Source: Halodesulfovibrio aestuarii (GTDB lineage: Bacteria; Desulfobacterota; Desulfovibrionia; Desulfovibrionales; Desulfovibrionaceae). From it: a DNA stretch of 64,000 nt. This document shows, in pieces, positions 26,027-35,122 of this stretch (position 1 is its first letter; each line of letters opens with the position of its first letter). The notes under the pieces are model-generated. The model saw only the letters and a program-made list of their open reading frames with translations. It was not told the origin of the DNA and did no database searches. A program made the translations under genes and the position numbers. The DNA lies in the NCBI RefSeq assembly GCF_050571805.1, contig NZ_CP192219.1; one strand, 5' to 3'.

Positions 26027-26095
26027 TTCTGCAAGCAGAATGCATTTACGCAGGCGAAAGTAACTACGCTTTTTTATATTTCCCTGCAAGCAGAA
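26027..26095. repeat. CTGCAAGCAGAA repeat upstream of ssrA
   Basis: CTGCAAGCAGAA occurs at 26029-26040 and 26084-26095, 55 bp apart; the first copy extends to the palindrome TTCTGC-AA-GCAGAA (26027-26040). It lies between the tmRNA promoter and lpxB. The function is unknown. Confidence 0.4.
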
Positions 26096-26177
26096 AAAGA
26101 TAGTGTTTTAGTGATAGTTTTCCTTTCACACCAAATATTATAATGCGGAAAATTCACTTGTCCAGATGGCAACGCGT

Positions 26178-27293
26178 TTATTTCGATAAATCTTCGATAA
26201 TAAGTTTTGCAGCACGGTTCGCAGCGCCGGGGGCACCTACTTTGGTGCGGAGTGTCTCTAGGTCTTTACGGATAGCCGCGAGTTTTCCGGGAGTGTTGAG
26301 CCATGCAAGCGCACGTTGCGCAACCACATCTCCGTTAGCATCTTCCTGCAAAAGTTCTGGAAATACTTCACGCCCCATGATGAGGTTTGGCAATCCCACG
26401 TATGGAACTTTGACGAACTTGGTTCCCAGAAAAAATGTCAGTTTGGAAAGCTGGTAGGTAATTAATGTCGGCGTGCCGACAAGGGCGGACTCCAGCGTTA
26501 CGGTACCGGATGCCGCAATGAGCATGGTACAGCCGCGCATGAATTCGTATCTGTTTTCTGGGCTGTGAATTGTGAGAGGGACCGAGCATGTCCATAGGGC
26601 TCGTAGTTGGTCCTGCGAAATCCCCGGAGCTTGGATGCAGTGGAACTCCAGTTCGGGATTTGTTTTTGCCATAATTGAAGCAGCAAGTGCAAATTGAGGC
26701 ATGAGTGCTTCAATTTCTTTTTTGCGGCTTCCTGGCAAAATACCAATGCGGTTTTTTTTGGGCTGAATATGGTCAATGGAAGGCCAATTAATTACATCAA
26801 CAAGCGGGTTTCCAATGTAATCGATGTCCATGTTGAACTGCTTATAGAACTCAACTTCAAACGGTAGAATAGAAAAAAGACGGGTCACGTGCTTGGCAAT
26901 AAACTTGGCTCTGCCTGTACGCCACGCCCAGAGTTTAGGGGATATGTAGTAGTAGACAGGTATACCAAGGTTATAAGCATATTTTGCTACACGGAAGTTG
27001 AACTCCGGTGCATCAATAAGAATGACTGCATCTGGGCGACGTCGCGTAAGTTCATTTTTGATCTGCTTCAGCATCTTGAAAATTTCGAACAGGTTACCAA
27101 GAACTTCCGTGAAGCCCATGACGGAAAGATCTTCGACACGCAGGACTGTATCAAGACCTTTGAAACGCATTTCCGGTCCGCCCATTCCACAGAACGTGGT
27201 GGCTGGTGCGATGGAAGAAATGGCTTCCATGAGTTTTCCACCATGTAGATCTCCGGAGGTTTCTCCGGCGTTGATCCATATATTTTTACCCAT
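26178..27293 (-). CDS. lpxB: lipid-A-disaccharide synthase
   Basis: LpxB (GT19) joins UDP-diacylglucosamine and lipid X to form the lipid A disaccharide at the inner face of the inner membrane. The 371-residue product has the typical start NIWINAGETSGDLHGG, then FCGMGGPEMRFKG, YISPKLWAWRTGR, IGILPGSRKKEI (acceptor/UDP region) and ASGTVTLESALVGTPTLITYQ. The ATG at 27293 follows AAGGA; a TTG one codon upstream is less likely. It lies 12 bp after the Gate-domain gene, so the two form an operon. Its presence shows a lipid A outer membrane. Confidence 0.95.
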   Translation of the reverse strand: MGKNIWINAGETSGDLHGGKLMEAISSIAPATTFCGMGGPEMRFKGLDTVLRVEDLSVMGFTEVLGNLFEIFKMLKQIKNELTRRRPDAVILIDAPEFNFRVAKYAYNLGIPVYYYISPKLWAWRTGRAKFIAKHVTRLFSILPFEVEFYKQFNMDIDYIGNPLVDVINWPSIDHIQPKKNRIGILPGSRKKEIEALMPQFALAASIMAKTNPELEFHCIQAPGISQDQLRALWTCSVPLTIHSPENRYEFMRGCTMLIAASGTVTLESALVGTPTLITYQLSKLTFFLGTKFVKVPYVGLPNLIMGREVFPELLQEDANGDVVAQRALAWLNTPGKLAAIRKDLETLRTKVGAPGAANRAAKLIIEDLSK

Positions 27294-27305
27294 CAAAAAT
27301 CCTTG

Positions 27306-28253
27306 TTAATCCAAATCGTTGACTGCTATGGCTGGCTCGTTTGAGTAAAAGCGCATCATGACTCCAACAAAAATTATTGCAAAAAGAAGGCGAGTCCAGA
27401 GAGTGCCGCTGATATGTGCACCAATAAGCATCATTAATAATGTGTCTTCAATTAGTGCGTGAGCGAGCCCCATAAGTGTTAATGATGCAAAGACATCACG
27501 CTTGGATAATGATCCTGATTTTATTTCATGAATAATCAAACCGCTACCATATGTAATACCTAAGGATAGACCTAGTACGGTAAGGGTTGCAGCGTCTTTG
27601 CCTATGCCGATGGCTTGAAGAATTGGCCTGAGCAGCTCGTTAAGTTTTTCTGTTATGCCATAATATGTGAGTAAACGCATTAAGGCAAAAAGGGCAAGGA
27701 TGATAACGAAAATGTATGCAAGGTTATTAGCTTCGTTCAAAGCCCATGGGATAAGGCCGGGTTCAGGCAGTTGGGGTTCCAGAAGGATTTTGCTTGGTTC
27801 TGCAAAGATGCCTGTTTTTGAAAAAACAAGATGCATAAAAAAGCCGACAAAAAATGCTGAGAGTATGCGGACAATGAGTTGGCCCATCATGGAGATACCA
27901 CATTTTTGTGCAACCTTGCATTCAACGGGGAGAGAGTGAGCAATGAGCATCATGGTCGCGAGCGTTGTTATTTGAGCAACACTAAGCGGTGCCATTGTCG
28001 GAACCATTGAGATATAAACGATTAATCCACTGTATAGATTGACGATCATTGACGTCGCCCAAACCAGCCCCATTTCTGCAGGAAGTCCTGCAATACCCAT
28101 AATAGGTTTAAGTGGTACTGCTAAATATTGGATAAGATCCAGTTCCTGAAGCAACTTAACGATAATGATGACAGGAATCATCACTTTGTATAGATCGAAG
28201 CTGGCGGAGGCCGCATCTTTTATGAGTGTCTTACATGCATTAACGAGCTTCAC
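27306..28253 (-). CDS. Gate-domain (nucleoside recognition) membrane protein
   Basis: A 315-residue inner membrane protein with two Gate/nucleoside-recognition domains, the fold of spore maturation A/B and ferrous iron transporter gates. About eight helices are predicted; ATSMIVNLYSGLIVY in the first half and SLGITYGSGLIIHEIKSG in the second are equivalent pore-lining signatures. It starts with GTG at 28253 after AAAGGA. It lies just upstream of lpxB on the same transcript, so a role in envelope or small-molecule transport is possible. The substrate is unknown. Confidence 0.8.
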   Translation of the reverse strand: MKLVNACKTLIKDAASASFDLYKVMIPVIIIVKLLQELDLIQYLAVPLKPIMGIAGLPAEMGLVWATSMIVNLYSGLIVYISMVPTMAPLSVAQITTLATMMLIAHSLPVECKVAQKCGISMMGQLIVRILSAFFVGFFMHLVFSKTGIFAEPSKILLEPQLPEPGLIPWALNEANNLAYIFVIILALFALMRLLTYYGITEKLNELLRPILQAIGIGKDAATLTVLGLSLGITYGSGLIIHEIKSGSLSKRDVFASLTLMGLAHALIEDTLLMMLIGAHISGTLWTRLLFAIIFVGVMMRFYSNEPAIAVNDLD

Positions 28254-28576
28254 AGACGTATCCTTTCAACTGTTCAGTGATGTGGTGAGTTTCTTTTTTG
28301 ATTGATAAAAAGAGGGAGGTTGCGTTTTGTTACTAGCCCATGTTTGAAAAATAGAATGCTCTGGTAACGTATTTTATGGCAGCGACGCTCTTTCTCTAAT
28401 ATTAATCAGGCCATATGTTATGATTCGGTGTTGAGCAGTATGTAATTACTGAGTGAGTAAATACTCTTATGGTAATGCGTCAAGAGAGAATCAAACAAAG
28501 AGAAGAAGCTACTATACTGCCGAGTTGGTATGGTGGCTTGTAGAAAAGTTGCGTGAGTGGCCGGATAGAATAAGTA
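28254..28576. other. intergenic region, no gene seen
   Basis: The stretch between the Gate-domain gene start and the hairpin after rfbB. A 61-codon minus-strand frame (28418-28603) has no ribosome site or recognised features. The promoter of the Gate-lpxB operon must be here. Confidence 0.4.
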
Positions 28577-28577
28577 C

Positions 28578-28614
28578 GCCACTGAAATTGTGCAAATGCT
28601 CATTTTCAGTGGCG
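28578..28614. terminator. hairpin after rfbB
   Basis: CGCCACTGAAA (28578-28588) pairs perfectly with TTTCAGTGGCG (28604-28614). No U-run follows on the minus strand, so it may stabilise the mRNA end rather than terminate. Confidence 0.5.
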
Positions 28615-28641
28615 GTTAGATACTAGGATGTAAGATGGAGT

Positions 28642-29664
28642 CTAACTATTTCCATACCATTTTTTCATAAATTCAAGGTAGGCACCTGACTGGACATCTT
28701 TTAGCCAGTCAGTATTTTTTTTGTACCAGTTCAGAGTTTCTTTAATTCCGCGTTCAAAGGAGTACTCTGGTTCATATCCAAGTTCTTTCTGGGCAAGAGA
28801 GTAATTCATTGCGTATCTACGGTCATGCCCCGGGCGGTCTTGTACAAACGTGATTAAGTCTTCTGATTTGTCAAGATCATGTAAAATAGTGCGGATAACT
28901 TCAAGGTTGGTACGTTCTGCATTACCGCCAAAGTTGTATGCTTTACCGGCTTTCCCTTTCATCAACGTCAGATGCACTCCTTTGCAGTGGTCAGATACGT
29001 GGATCCAGTCACGGATATTCATGCCGGTTCCATATACAGGTAATGGTTTATCGGCAGATGCAAGTGTGAAGATCAAAGGAATGAGCTTTTCAGGGAATTG
29101 GTATGGTCCGTAGTTATTGGAACAACGGGTGATGGAAACGTTATAGCCGTAGGTGCGGTAAAATGCGTATGCAAGCATATCCGCGGAAGCTTTAGACGCA
29201 GAGTACGGGCTACTTGGATGAAGTGGCGTTTCTTCCGTAAATGCCGGATCATCAAGAGATAGATCTCCGTAAACTTCATCAGTGGAAACATGCACAAAAC
29301 GTTCAATCTTTGCATTGCGGGCCGCTGTAAGCAAGACTTGTGTGCCCATAACATTAGTAGTGATGAACGGTGACGGATCGTTAATGGAACGGTCAACATG
29401 CGATTCAGCTGCGAAGTTAACAACAGCATCGATGTCGTATTTTTCGAAGATGGAATTTACTGCGTCGGCATTCGCTATGTCAGCGTGTTCGAAAAAGTAA
29501 CGTGTTCCACCGTATTTTTTTTCAATGGCCTGTAAGTTTAAAAGGTTACCCGCGTAGGTGAGCTTGTCTATATTGATGACTGTAATGTCGCTGAATGTAT
29601 TGAAAATATAGTGGATATAGTTTGAGCCGATAAAACCGCAACCACCCGTAACGAGTAAATTCAT
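28642..29664 (-). CDS. rfbB: dTDP-glucose 4,6-dehydratase
   Basis: RfbB makes dTDP-4-keto-6-deoxyglucose, a precursor of rhamnose and other deoxysugars of LPS. The 340-residue SDR enzyme has the NAD motif VTGGCGFIGSN at residues 5-15, HVSTDEVYG with the catalytic Thr-Asp-Glu, YSASKAS with the Tyr-Lys pair, and TRCSNNYGPYQFPEKLIP, all characteristic. The start at 29664 follows AGAGGT; the longer frame has no similarity. rfbA, rfbC and rfbD are not in the window, so this is a stand-alone copy. Confidence 0.95.
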   Translation of the reverse strand: MNLLVTGGCGFIGSNYIHYIFNTFSDITVINIDKLTYAGNLLNLQAIEKKYGGTRYFFEHADIANADAVNSIFEKYDIDAVVNFAAESHVDRSINDPSPFITTNVMGTQVLLTAARNAKIERFVHVSTDEVYGDLSLDDPAFTEETPLHPSSPYSASKASADMLAYAFYRTYGYNVSITRCSNNYGPYQFPEKLIPLIFTLASADKPLPVYGTGMNIRDWIHVSDHCKGVHLTLMKGKAGKAYNFGGNAERTNLEVIRTILHDLDKSEDLITFVQDRPGHDRRYAMNYSLAQKELGYEPEYSFERGIKETLNWYKKNTDWLKDVQSGAYLEFMKKWYGNS

Positions 29665-30021
29665 AAGAAGACCTCTAGAAAGAAAAATTTGTGCTGTTGT
29701 AACGGTAGATAGAAACAAGGTCAAACAGGAAGGGCTGGGGTAAAAAATAGTAAAATATTCAGCAGATAATATGTTATTGTTCTTTGTGTTGTATAATAAC
29801 AAATGTGACAGCATTCGATTTTAGAAGGAGTGTAACACATTTTGTATAGTACTCACAGAGTTGAAGAAGGAGTAATTAGGGATAACCTTGCTAATTTTGC
29901 ATAGATTAGCTAATTTATTTTGTTCAAATTTACTGATTTCACTTCGTGCAGCTAGCTTCTGACAACGGCTTCCGGCTTTCATGCCCTCTATTCACCACCA
30001 GACTTATTCCAGCGTGTGTAT
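29665..30021. other. divergent intergenic region between rfbB and cbiK
   Basis: About 360 bp, AT-rich, with no ORF having a ribosome site. I looked for a cobalamin riboswitch ahead of cbiK and saw no B12-box sequence. Promoters for both genes must lie here. Confidence 0.4.
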
Positions 30022-30804
30022 ATGAAGAAAGGTATTTTACTTGTAGCATTTGGCGCTAATAATTTGCAGGCCCATCAAACGCTCAGGCTTCTTGATGAGC
30101 GGGTGCGTATGCGTTTTGATGGAGTGAACGTGCGATTAGCGTTTACTTCTGAACTTATTCGTGACCGTCTTGCTGCACAGCGTGTCAAACGCGATTCTGT
30201 TGTTAAGGCGCTGGAAAAAATGGCTTTTGAAAAATATACGCATATTGCTGTGCAATCTTTGCATATTATTCCCGGAGTAGAGTATGAGGATCTATGTGCT
30301 CATGCACAGGCTCTTGTAACTTCGGGGCGTTTGCAGAACGTACGTGTCGGGGCGCCGTTATTGGATTCAGCAGAAGATATTGCGCAGGTCGTTTCGGCAA
30401 TTGTCCGGCATATTCCTCCCGGCCGCAACTCAGAGGAAGCAGTGGTTTTCATGGGGCATGGATCATCTCATGAAGGTGATAGTTGTTATGATGCTGTATA
30501 CCAAAAGCTGCAAGAAGTTGATCCGAATATTTTTCTTGGCACGATGGACGGTAATCACACGCTTGAACATATTTTGCCGGAACTTCTAAAGAGAGAGACT
30601 AAGCACGTCTGGCTGATGCCGTTTTTATCTGTGGTGGGGCGCCATGCCCGGAATGACATGGCAGGTAGCGATGCCGGTTCCTGGAAATCGCAGATCGAAG
30701 CAGCTGGCTTACGCTGCACACCTATGGTGCTCGGTCTTGCTGAGTATTCCGGTTTTGTAGATATTTGGTTGGATCATTTGGATGCTACGTTGAAGCTTTT
30801 GTAA
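30022..30804 (+). CDS. cbiK: sirohydrochlorin cobaltochelatase, cytoplasmic CbiK type
   Basis: A 260-residue class II chelatase that inserts Co2+ (or Fe2+) into sirohydrochlorin for cobalamin or siroheme. The opening GILLVAFGANN, the catalytic His in VFMGHGSSHEGD and the second His in FLSVVGRHARNDMAG are present, as in CbiK of Salmonella and Desulfovibrio. No signal peptide is present, so it is the cytoplasmic form and not the periplasmic haem-binding variant known in this group. ATG 30022 is used; GTG 30016 is an alternative, and neither has a clear ribosome site. It is followed after 24 bp by an exported protein gene. Confidence 0.92.
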   Translation: MKKGILLVAFGANNLQAHQTLRLLDERVRMRFDGVNVRLAFTSELIRDRLAAQRVKRDSVVKALEKMAFEKYTHIAVQSLHIIPGVEYEDLCAHAQALVTSGRLQNVRVGAPLLDSAEDIAQVVSAIVRHIPPGRNSEEAVVFMGHGSSHEGDSCYDAVYQKLQEVDPNIFLGTMDGNHTLEHILPELLKRETKHVWLMPFLSVVGRHARNDMAGSDAGSWKSQIEAAGLRCTPMVLGLAEYSGFVDIWLDHLDATLKLL

Positions 30805-30828
30805 TGTGGTAGTAATTGAGAGGGTGAC

Positions 30829-32115
30829 ATGGTGAGTAAAAGAATGCTGGCAAGTGTATGTATGGCAGCATTGTTAATAGGAACTCAGGCCGCAGCAGAA
30901 AATGCGGGGGTAGATTCTGTTGCAGATAATGTTTCAAGCACGACAGCAACATCTGCTGTTAAAATGGGAAGCACGGAAGCAACGCAGATTCAACTTATTG
31001 AGCAGGCAATACGTGAAGTGGAAGCGGAGGTTCAGCATGATAAGAAGAAGATGCATGAAGCTTCCGGTAATTCTCCCGTTACGTTGAGTAAAGAAGCTTC
31101 AACGCTTCAGTATGAGGCGCAGCAGCCTGTACAGACTGCTCGAAATGAGCAGTCCACTGGAGGACATGTCGTTTCTGCCGTACCGCCGTTGTATCAAGGT
31201 GGAACTGAAATTTCAGCAGAAGTGCCGAACTCACCGTTATTTCCGAAAGATGATTTAGAACTGGAGAAGGTTACTCCATACGAACCTGGCTATATTCAGG
31301 AATACGAACATGGTGTAATCAATTGGCTTACAGGTACTGTGACAGCCAAGGGCGAAAGCCTTTTCTCAGGACTTGCGGTAAGTAGTCGTCAGGCACGTTT
31401 AAAAACAGTGCGTGCAGCGACCATTGAAGCTCGTAAAAATTTGCTTGAAATTTTGAGCAAAATTCCAGTGACAGAGAATGTTCGCGTACAAAATATTTTG
31501 CATGCAGATGAAGATGTTATGCAATTTGTGCGTGGGGATATGCAGAACTCGCGTATAACTTCAGCAACCTTCACTACAGATGGCGTTGCGACCGTTACCG
31601 TAAGTATTACGCTGCGCGGCATGTTCCTTGAGAAGCTTCTCGGTAACCATGTGCTATTTCATAGAGTAAGTGACAATCCGTATTCAGCTGCCAATGCAGT
31701 TGCAGAATCTATTGAAAAAGCTGTGTTGTCTAAGTCTCAGGATGAGGCTCCAGAGGTAGACGCTGCTTTACCGACTGCATATACCGGATTACTTATTGAT
31801 GCGCGAGAACTCGGGATCAGCCCTGCGATCACGTTTACTGTTGCGGATGAAGAAGGGCATATCCTGTACAGCCCTCGCGTAGTAAACCGCGATGTAGCAT
31901 TAAAAAACGGTATGGTGGAATACGCAGGTACATGGGAAGAAGCTATTGCGTCAAAGCGGACTTCCTCTAATCCGTTGGTTCTTAAGGCTGTCAGTGTTCA
32001 GGGTAAAATGCACAGTAATATTGTGATCTCTGATGAACAGGCGTTGTTGTTGAAGCAAATCAACAACGCACATAAGTTCCTCGAAGAAGGACGCGTGGTG
32101 GTGGTTTGTAAGTAG
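30829..32115 (+). CDS. exported protein, LPP20-like central domain
   Basis: A 428-residue protein with a signal peptide (residues 1-21, cleavage after TQAAA). A low-complexity linker (about 25-145) follows. The central part (about 165-270), with ARLKTVRAATIEARKNLLEIL and the ATVTVSITLRGMFLEKLL strand, resembles the LPP20/FlgT-N type repeat domains of outer-membrane-associated proteins. The C-terminal part (about 320-428), LIDARELGISPAITFTV onward, is a second globular domain seen with them. No lipobox Cys occurs, so it is probably periplasmic. It lies 24 bp after cbiK and shares its transcript; a functional tie is not obvious. The domain call is tentative. Confidence 0.6.
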   Translation: MVSKRMLASVCMAALLIGTQAAAENAGVDSVADNVSSTTATSAVKMGSTEATQIQLIEQAIREVEAEVQHDKKKMHEASGNSPVTLSKEASTLQYEAQQPVQTARNEQSTGGHVVSAVPPLYQGGTEISAEVPNSPLFPKDDLELEKVTPYEPGYIQEYEHGVINWLTGTVTAKGESLFSGLAVSSRQARLKTVRAATIEARKNLLEILSKIPVTENVRVQNILHADEDVMQFVRGDMQNSRITSATFTTDGVATVTVSITLRGMFLEKLLGNHVLFHRVSDNPYSAANAVAESIEKAVLSKSQDEAPEVDAALPTAYTGLLIDARELGISPAITFTVADEEGHILYSPRVVNRDVALKNGMVEYAGTWEEAIASKRTSSNPLVLKAVSVQGKMHSNIVISDEQALLLKQINNAHKFLEEGRVVVVCK

Positions 32116-32253
32116 ATTGGTTGCCAGTTGTGATGTGACATTAAGCGAGGGAGTGTCGTGTTCATTCGCGATCGAAAGTGCGTTTCTTGTCGCGTGCAAG
32201 CAAGAAGCCGACATGCCTGTCGGAGACAAAAAAAAATTAGAAAAAGATAGTAA

Positions 32254-32286
32254 AAAAGGGGTGAATCCATCGGATTCACCCCTTTT
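32254..32286. terminator. bidirectional terminator, 15-bp stem
   Basis: AAAAGGGGTGAATCC (32254-32268) pairs perfectly with GGATTCACCCCTTTT (32272-32286) around ATC. It separates two convergent transcripts. Confidence 0.93.
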
Positions 32287-32305
32287 CATATTTATACTCA
32301 GATCG

Positions 32306-34918
32306 CTACGGAGCTACGCGAAGGATGTATGCTTTATCTACGTTAAGATATTTTTTAGCAATTTCCTGAACATCTTTCGGAGTCAGTTTTTGTACTTGTT
32401 CCACAATGTCTTTGTTGTAGCTAAGCGGCAACTGTGCTGTTGCCAGTCCTGCTGCTTCTGCACTGCGGCTGCCGAGGCTCTGGTGACCACGGTAGTACTG
32501 ACCTCGCATTAAGTTCTGTCCACGTTTGATCTGTTCTTCGGAAAGCGGTTTGTCCTGAATCTCTTTAATGATTCTACGGAAACCATCCATAGCGGCTTCT
32601 TCTTTATCCGGTTCAGTACCAATATAGAAGTATGTAAAGCCGGTAATGGTGGACTGCCAGCTGGATGCTGTCACGGTGTAACCGAGGCCGTGTTTATCAC
32701 GCAGGTCATTGAAGAGTAATCCACTCTGCCCAGCAAGGATTGTCTGCATAAGCTCAAGGCCTGCTGTATCCTTGTTCGTAAGCGGCACTGTTTTAAAGAT
32801 CATGAAAAGATGAGCCTGATTACGATCTTTGAGGGCGATGGACTTGATGCGGTCTTTGTTCCATGTAGGCTCAAAATTTTCAGGACGTTTTTCTGTTGGC
32901 GTTGGCAGTTGTTTTGCAAATTCGATGATTGCATCACGGTCAAATTCGCCGGCAACAGATATTGTCCACGGCATTGCTTTCTGCTTTTTCCAGAAACCAG
33001 CAACGTCATCCTGAGTGAAGTTGGCAACATGTGCCGGAATACCTGCATGATAATAACTGTAGATAGAATCTGTGAACAGGAACGGGAACAGGTTGCGTGT
33101 TGCCAAGCCGAGCGGCTGGTCTTCGCGCAGTTTAATTCCTGCTACCTGATCAACTTTTTCACGATCAACTTCTTCATCAGCTATTGTAGGGGACTGTACC
33201 ATCTGGGAGAAGAGTTTGAGAATATCATCTGAGAAGCGGGCAGGGTAGCGTGCACTCAGAGAGAATGTTCTTCTACTTGCAGATGCTGCAATAGATGCAG
33301 CGCGGTCAGCAAGATATTCTTCGATTGCAGGAGCATTCATTGAACCTGTGCCCTTTGTTAGGACACGAGCTGCAAGAACGGAAAGACCTTCCTGACCTTT
33401 TGTAATGAGGGAGTCACCACCCATAAAATCCATATCGATTGCAACATATGGCAATGTGTTGTCAGGAATCAGAATCAGCTGGCGACCGTTTCCGAGATCA
33501 ACAACTTCTTTTTTACCGATGGCGTTTTCAGCAGTAGTCTGTTTTTTTACTGCATCCTTTGATTCCCAATTGTTGACGATTCGTGCTGTAAGTGTAGTTT
33601 CGCTTACAGAAGCTTCTTGCGGGGCAAGAACTGTCGCCTGCAGACGCTCAGGTTTAATGTAGGTATCAATGAGGTTCTGAAGCTGTTCGCGATTTACGTT
33701 TTCAACTTCATCGAGGTAGTTTTTTTCGCCCTGTTCTCCGCCAAAGAAGAACCCGAACATGCCGATCTTAGAAGTAAGACCGGAAAGCGTTTCCTTTGCA
33801 CGGAAAAGAGAGTCCTCAAGGTTTAAGCGAACGCGGGCAATGTCTTCATCTTTGAATTCAGACGCCTTGAGGTTGCTTAAATCTTTCATTAATTCCGGCC
33901 AGAATTCGTCCAGCTTATCTGCATCAAGTACTGCAGTAATGTAGATAAGACCTGCGCGCTCAAAAGCGTATGCTGATGCAGAAATGGAATCAACAAGCTG
34001 TTTTTCATACTGATATTTGCGATAGAATGGGGATGTTTTATCGCCACCCATGAGCTGTGCCAGCATGTCGATACCTGTGGTGTTAACATCTTCAAATCCC
34101 GGGATAGGGAAAGAAATACCAAGGTATACTTTGTTCCACTTGCCTTTCACTACCTGAACGTTAGGGCCGGACATGTCTAACTTGTCAATGTTGACAACAG
34201 AAGGTGGAGTAACGTTAGAAGTGTTTTCTAAGCCACCGTAAAGTTTTTCTGCTTCCGCAAGTACTGTTTTTTCATCCACATCACCGCACACAACCAGCAG
34301 CATTTGCTGCGGTTGATAATGCTTTTTAATGTAGTTGGTAATATCTTCGCGTGTGAAAGAGTTGATAGTATCGCGGTAGCCGATAATAGGCCATGCGTAG
34401 GTAGTTCCTTTCATTGTCTGCTGTTGCAGTTTTTTGAAAAGAAGGCCGTACGGACTGTCTTCACCGCGTTCCAGTTCGGAAATAATAACTTTTTTTTCTG
34501 ACTCAAGTTCTTTTGGATCAATGTTAGCAAAAAATGCCTGATCACGTAAAACTTTCAAGCCAGTTTTCCATGCATCCGCAGGAAGATCTGCAATATATAC
34601 TGTATAATCAAAACTGGTAGCAGCGTTGAGGTAGCCACCTAATTCTTCGATACTTGCAGCGATCTGGCCTTTTGCATAGTTTTTTGTACCTTTAAAAACC
34701 ATATGTTCAAGCACATGGCTGATGCCAGCTTCCCTCGGCTCTTCATAGCCGGAACCAGCATGTACATACAGTCTTGTTGAGACAAGCGGAAAGCGCTTGT
34801 CTTCATGAATCAAAACCGTAAGACCATTTTTGAGTTTAGTCACCGTTGCCGCAGATGCTGCGGTTGCAGTGCTCATCATAAGAACTCCACAAAAAAGAAT
34901 AAAAAGTCGTTTGAACAT
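32306..34918 (-). CDS. exported M16 family zinc metallopeptidase
   Basis: An 870-residue pitrilysin-family protease with a signal peptide (about residues 1-23), so periplasmic. It consists of two tandem M16 units. The first holds the inverted zinc motif HVLEH at residues 68-72 and the distal Glu in the LESEKKVIISELERG helix near 148. The second (about 460 onward) lacks the motif, as in the inactive halves of this family. The start follows GGAGG. Family members degrade short peptides, including signal peptide remnants. It is a single gene. Confidence 0.92.
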   Translation of the reverse strand: MFKRLFILFCGVLMMSTATAASAATVTKLKNGLTVLIHEDKRFPLVSTRLYVHAGSGYEEPREAGISHVLEHMVFKGTKNYAKGQIAASIEELGGYLNAATSFDYTVYIADLPADAWKTGLKVLRDQAFFANIDPKELESEKKVIISELERGEDSPYGLLFKKLQQQTMKGTTYAWPIIGYRDTINSFTREDITNYIKKHYQPQQMLLVVCGDVDEKTVLAEAEKLYGGLENTSNVTPPSVVNIDKLDMSGPNVQVVKGKWNKVYLGISFPIPGFEDVNTTGIDMLAQLMGGDKTSPFYRKYQYEKQLVDSISASAYAFERAGLIYITAVLDADKLDEFWPELMKDLSNLKASEFKDEDIARVRLNLEDSLFRAKETLSGLTSKIGMFGFFFGGEQGEKNYLDEVENVNREQLQNLIDTYIKPERLQATVLAPQEASVSETTLTARIVNNWESKDAVKKQTTAENAIGKKEVVDLGNGRQLILIPDNTLPYVAIDMDFMGGDSLITKGQEGLSVLAARVLTKGTGSMNAPAIEEYLADRAASIAASASRRTFSLSARYPARFSDDILKLFSQMVQSPTIADEEVDREKVDQVAGIKLREDQPLGLATRNLFPFLFTDSIYSYYHAGIPAHVANFTQDDVAGFWKKQKAMPWTISVAGEFDRDAIIEFAKQLPTPTEKRPENFEPTWNKDRIKSIALKDRNQAHLFMIFKTVPLTNKDTAGLELMQTILAGQSGLLFNDLRDKHGLGYTVTASSWQSTITGFTYFYIGTEPDKEEAAMDGFRRIIKEIQDKPLSEEQIKRGQNLMRGQYYRGHQSLGSRSAEAAGLATAQLPLSYNKDIVEQVQKLTPKDVQEIAKKYLNVDKAYILRVAP

Positions 34919-35122
34919 TCCATGCCTCCTGTTGCCTAAGCAAACAACATGTTCAAAAGGTAGTGTACGCAATGGTTACAATTTGGCAAGGAGAACCATC
35001 GGTTGTGACATACAGGTTATAGTGGTACTTCGCAAGCTGTGTGTACATTGGACTCATAACAGGGTATGGTGCTGCAACGTATTGCATGCCAAGGGAATTT
35101 CCCCATACGGAGTGATGTTTGA

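Noticed and set aside
29665..30021. Cobalamin riboswitch upstream of cbiK
   Set aside because: No B12-box or conserved core sequence was seen.
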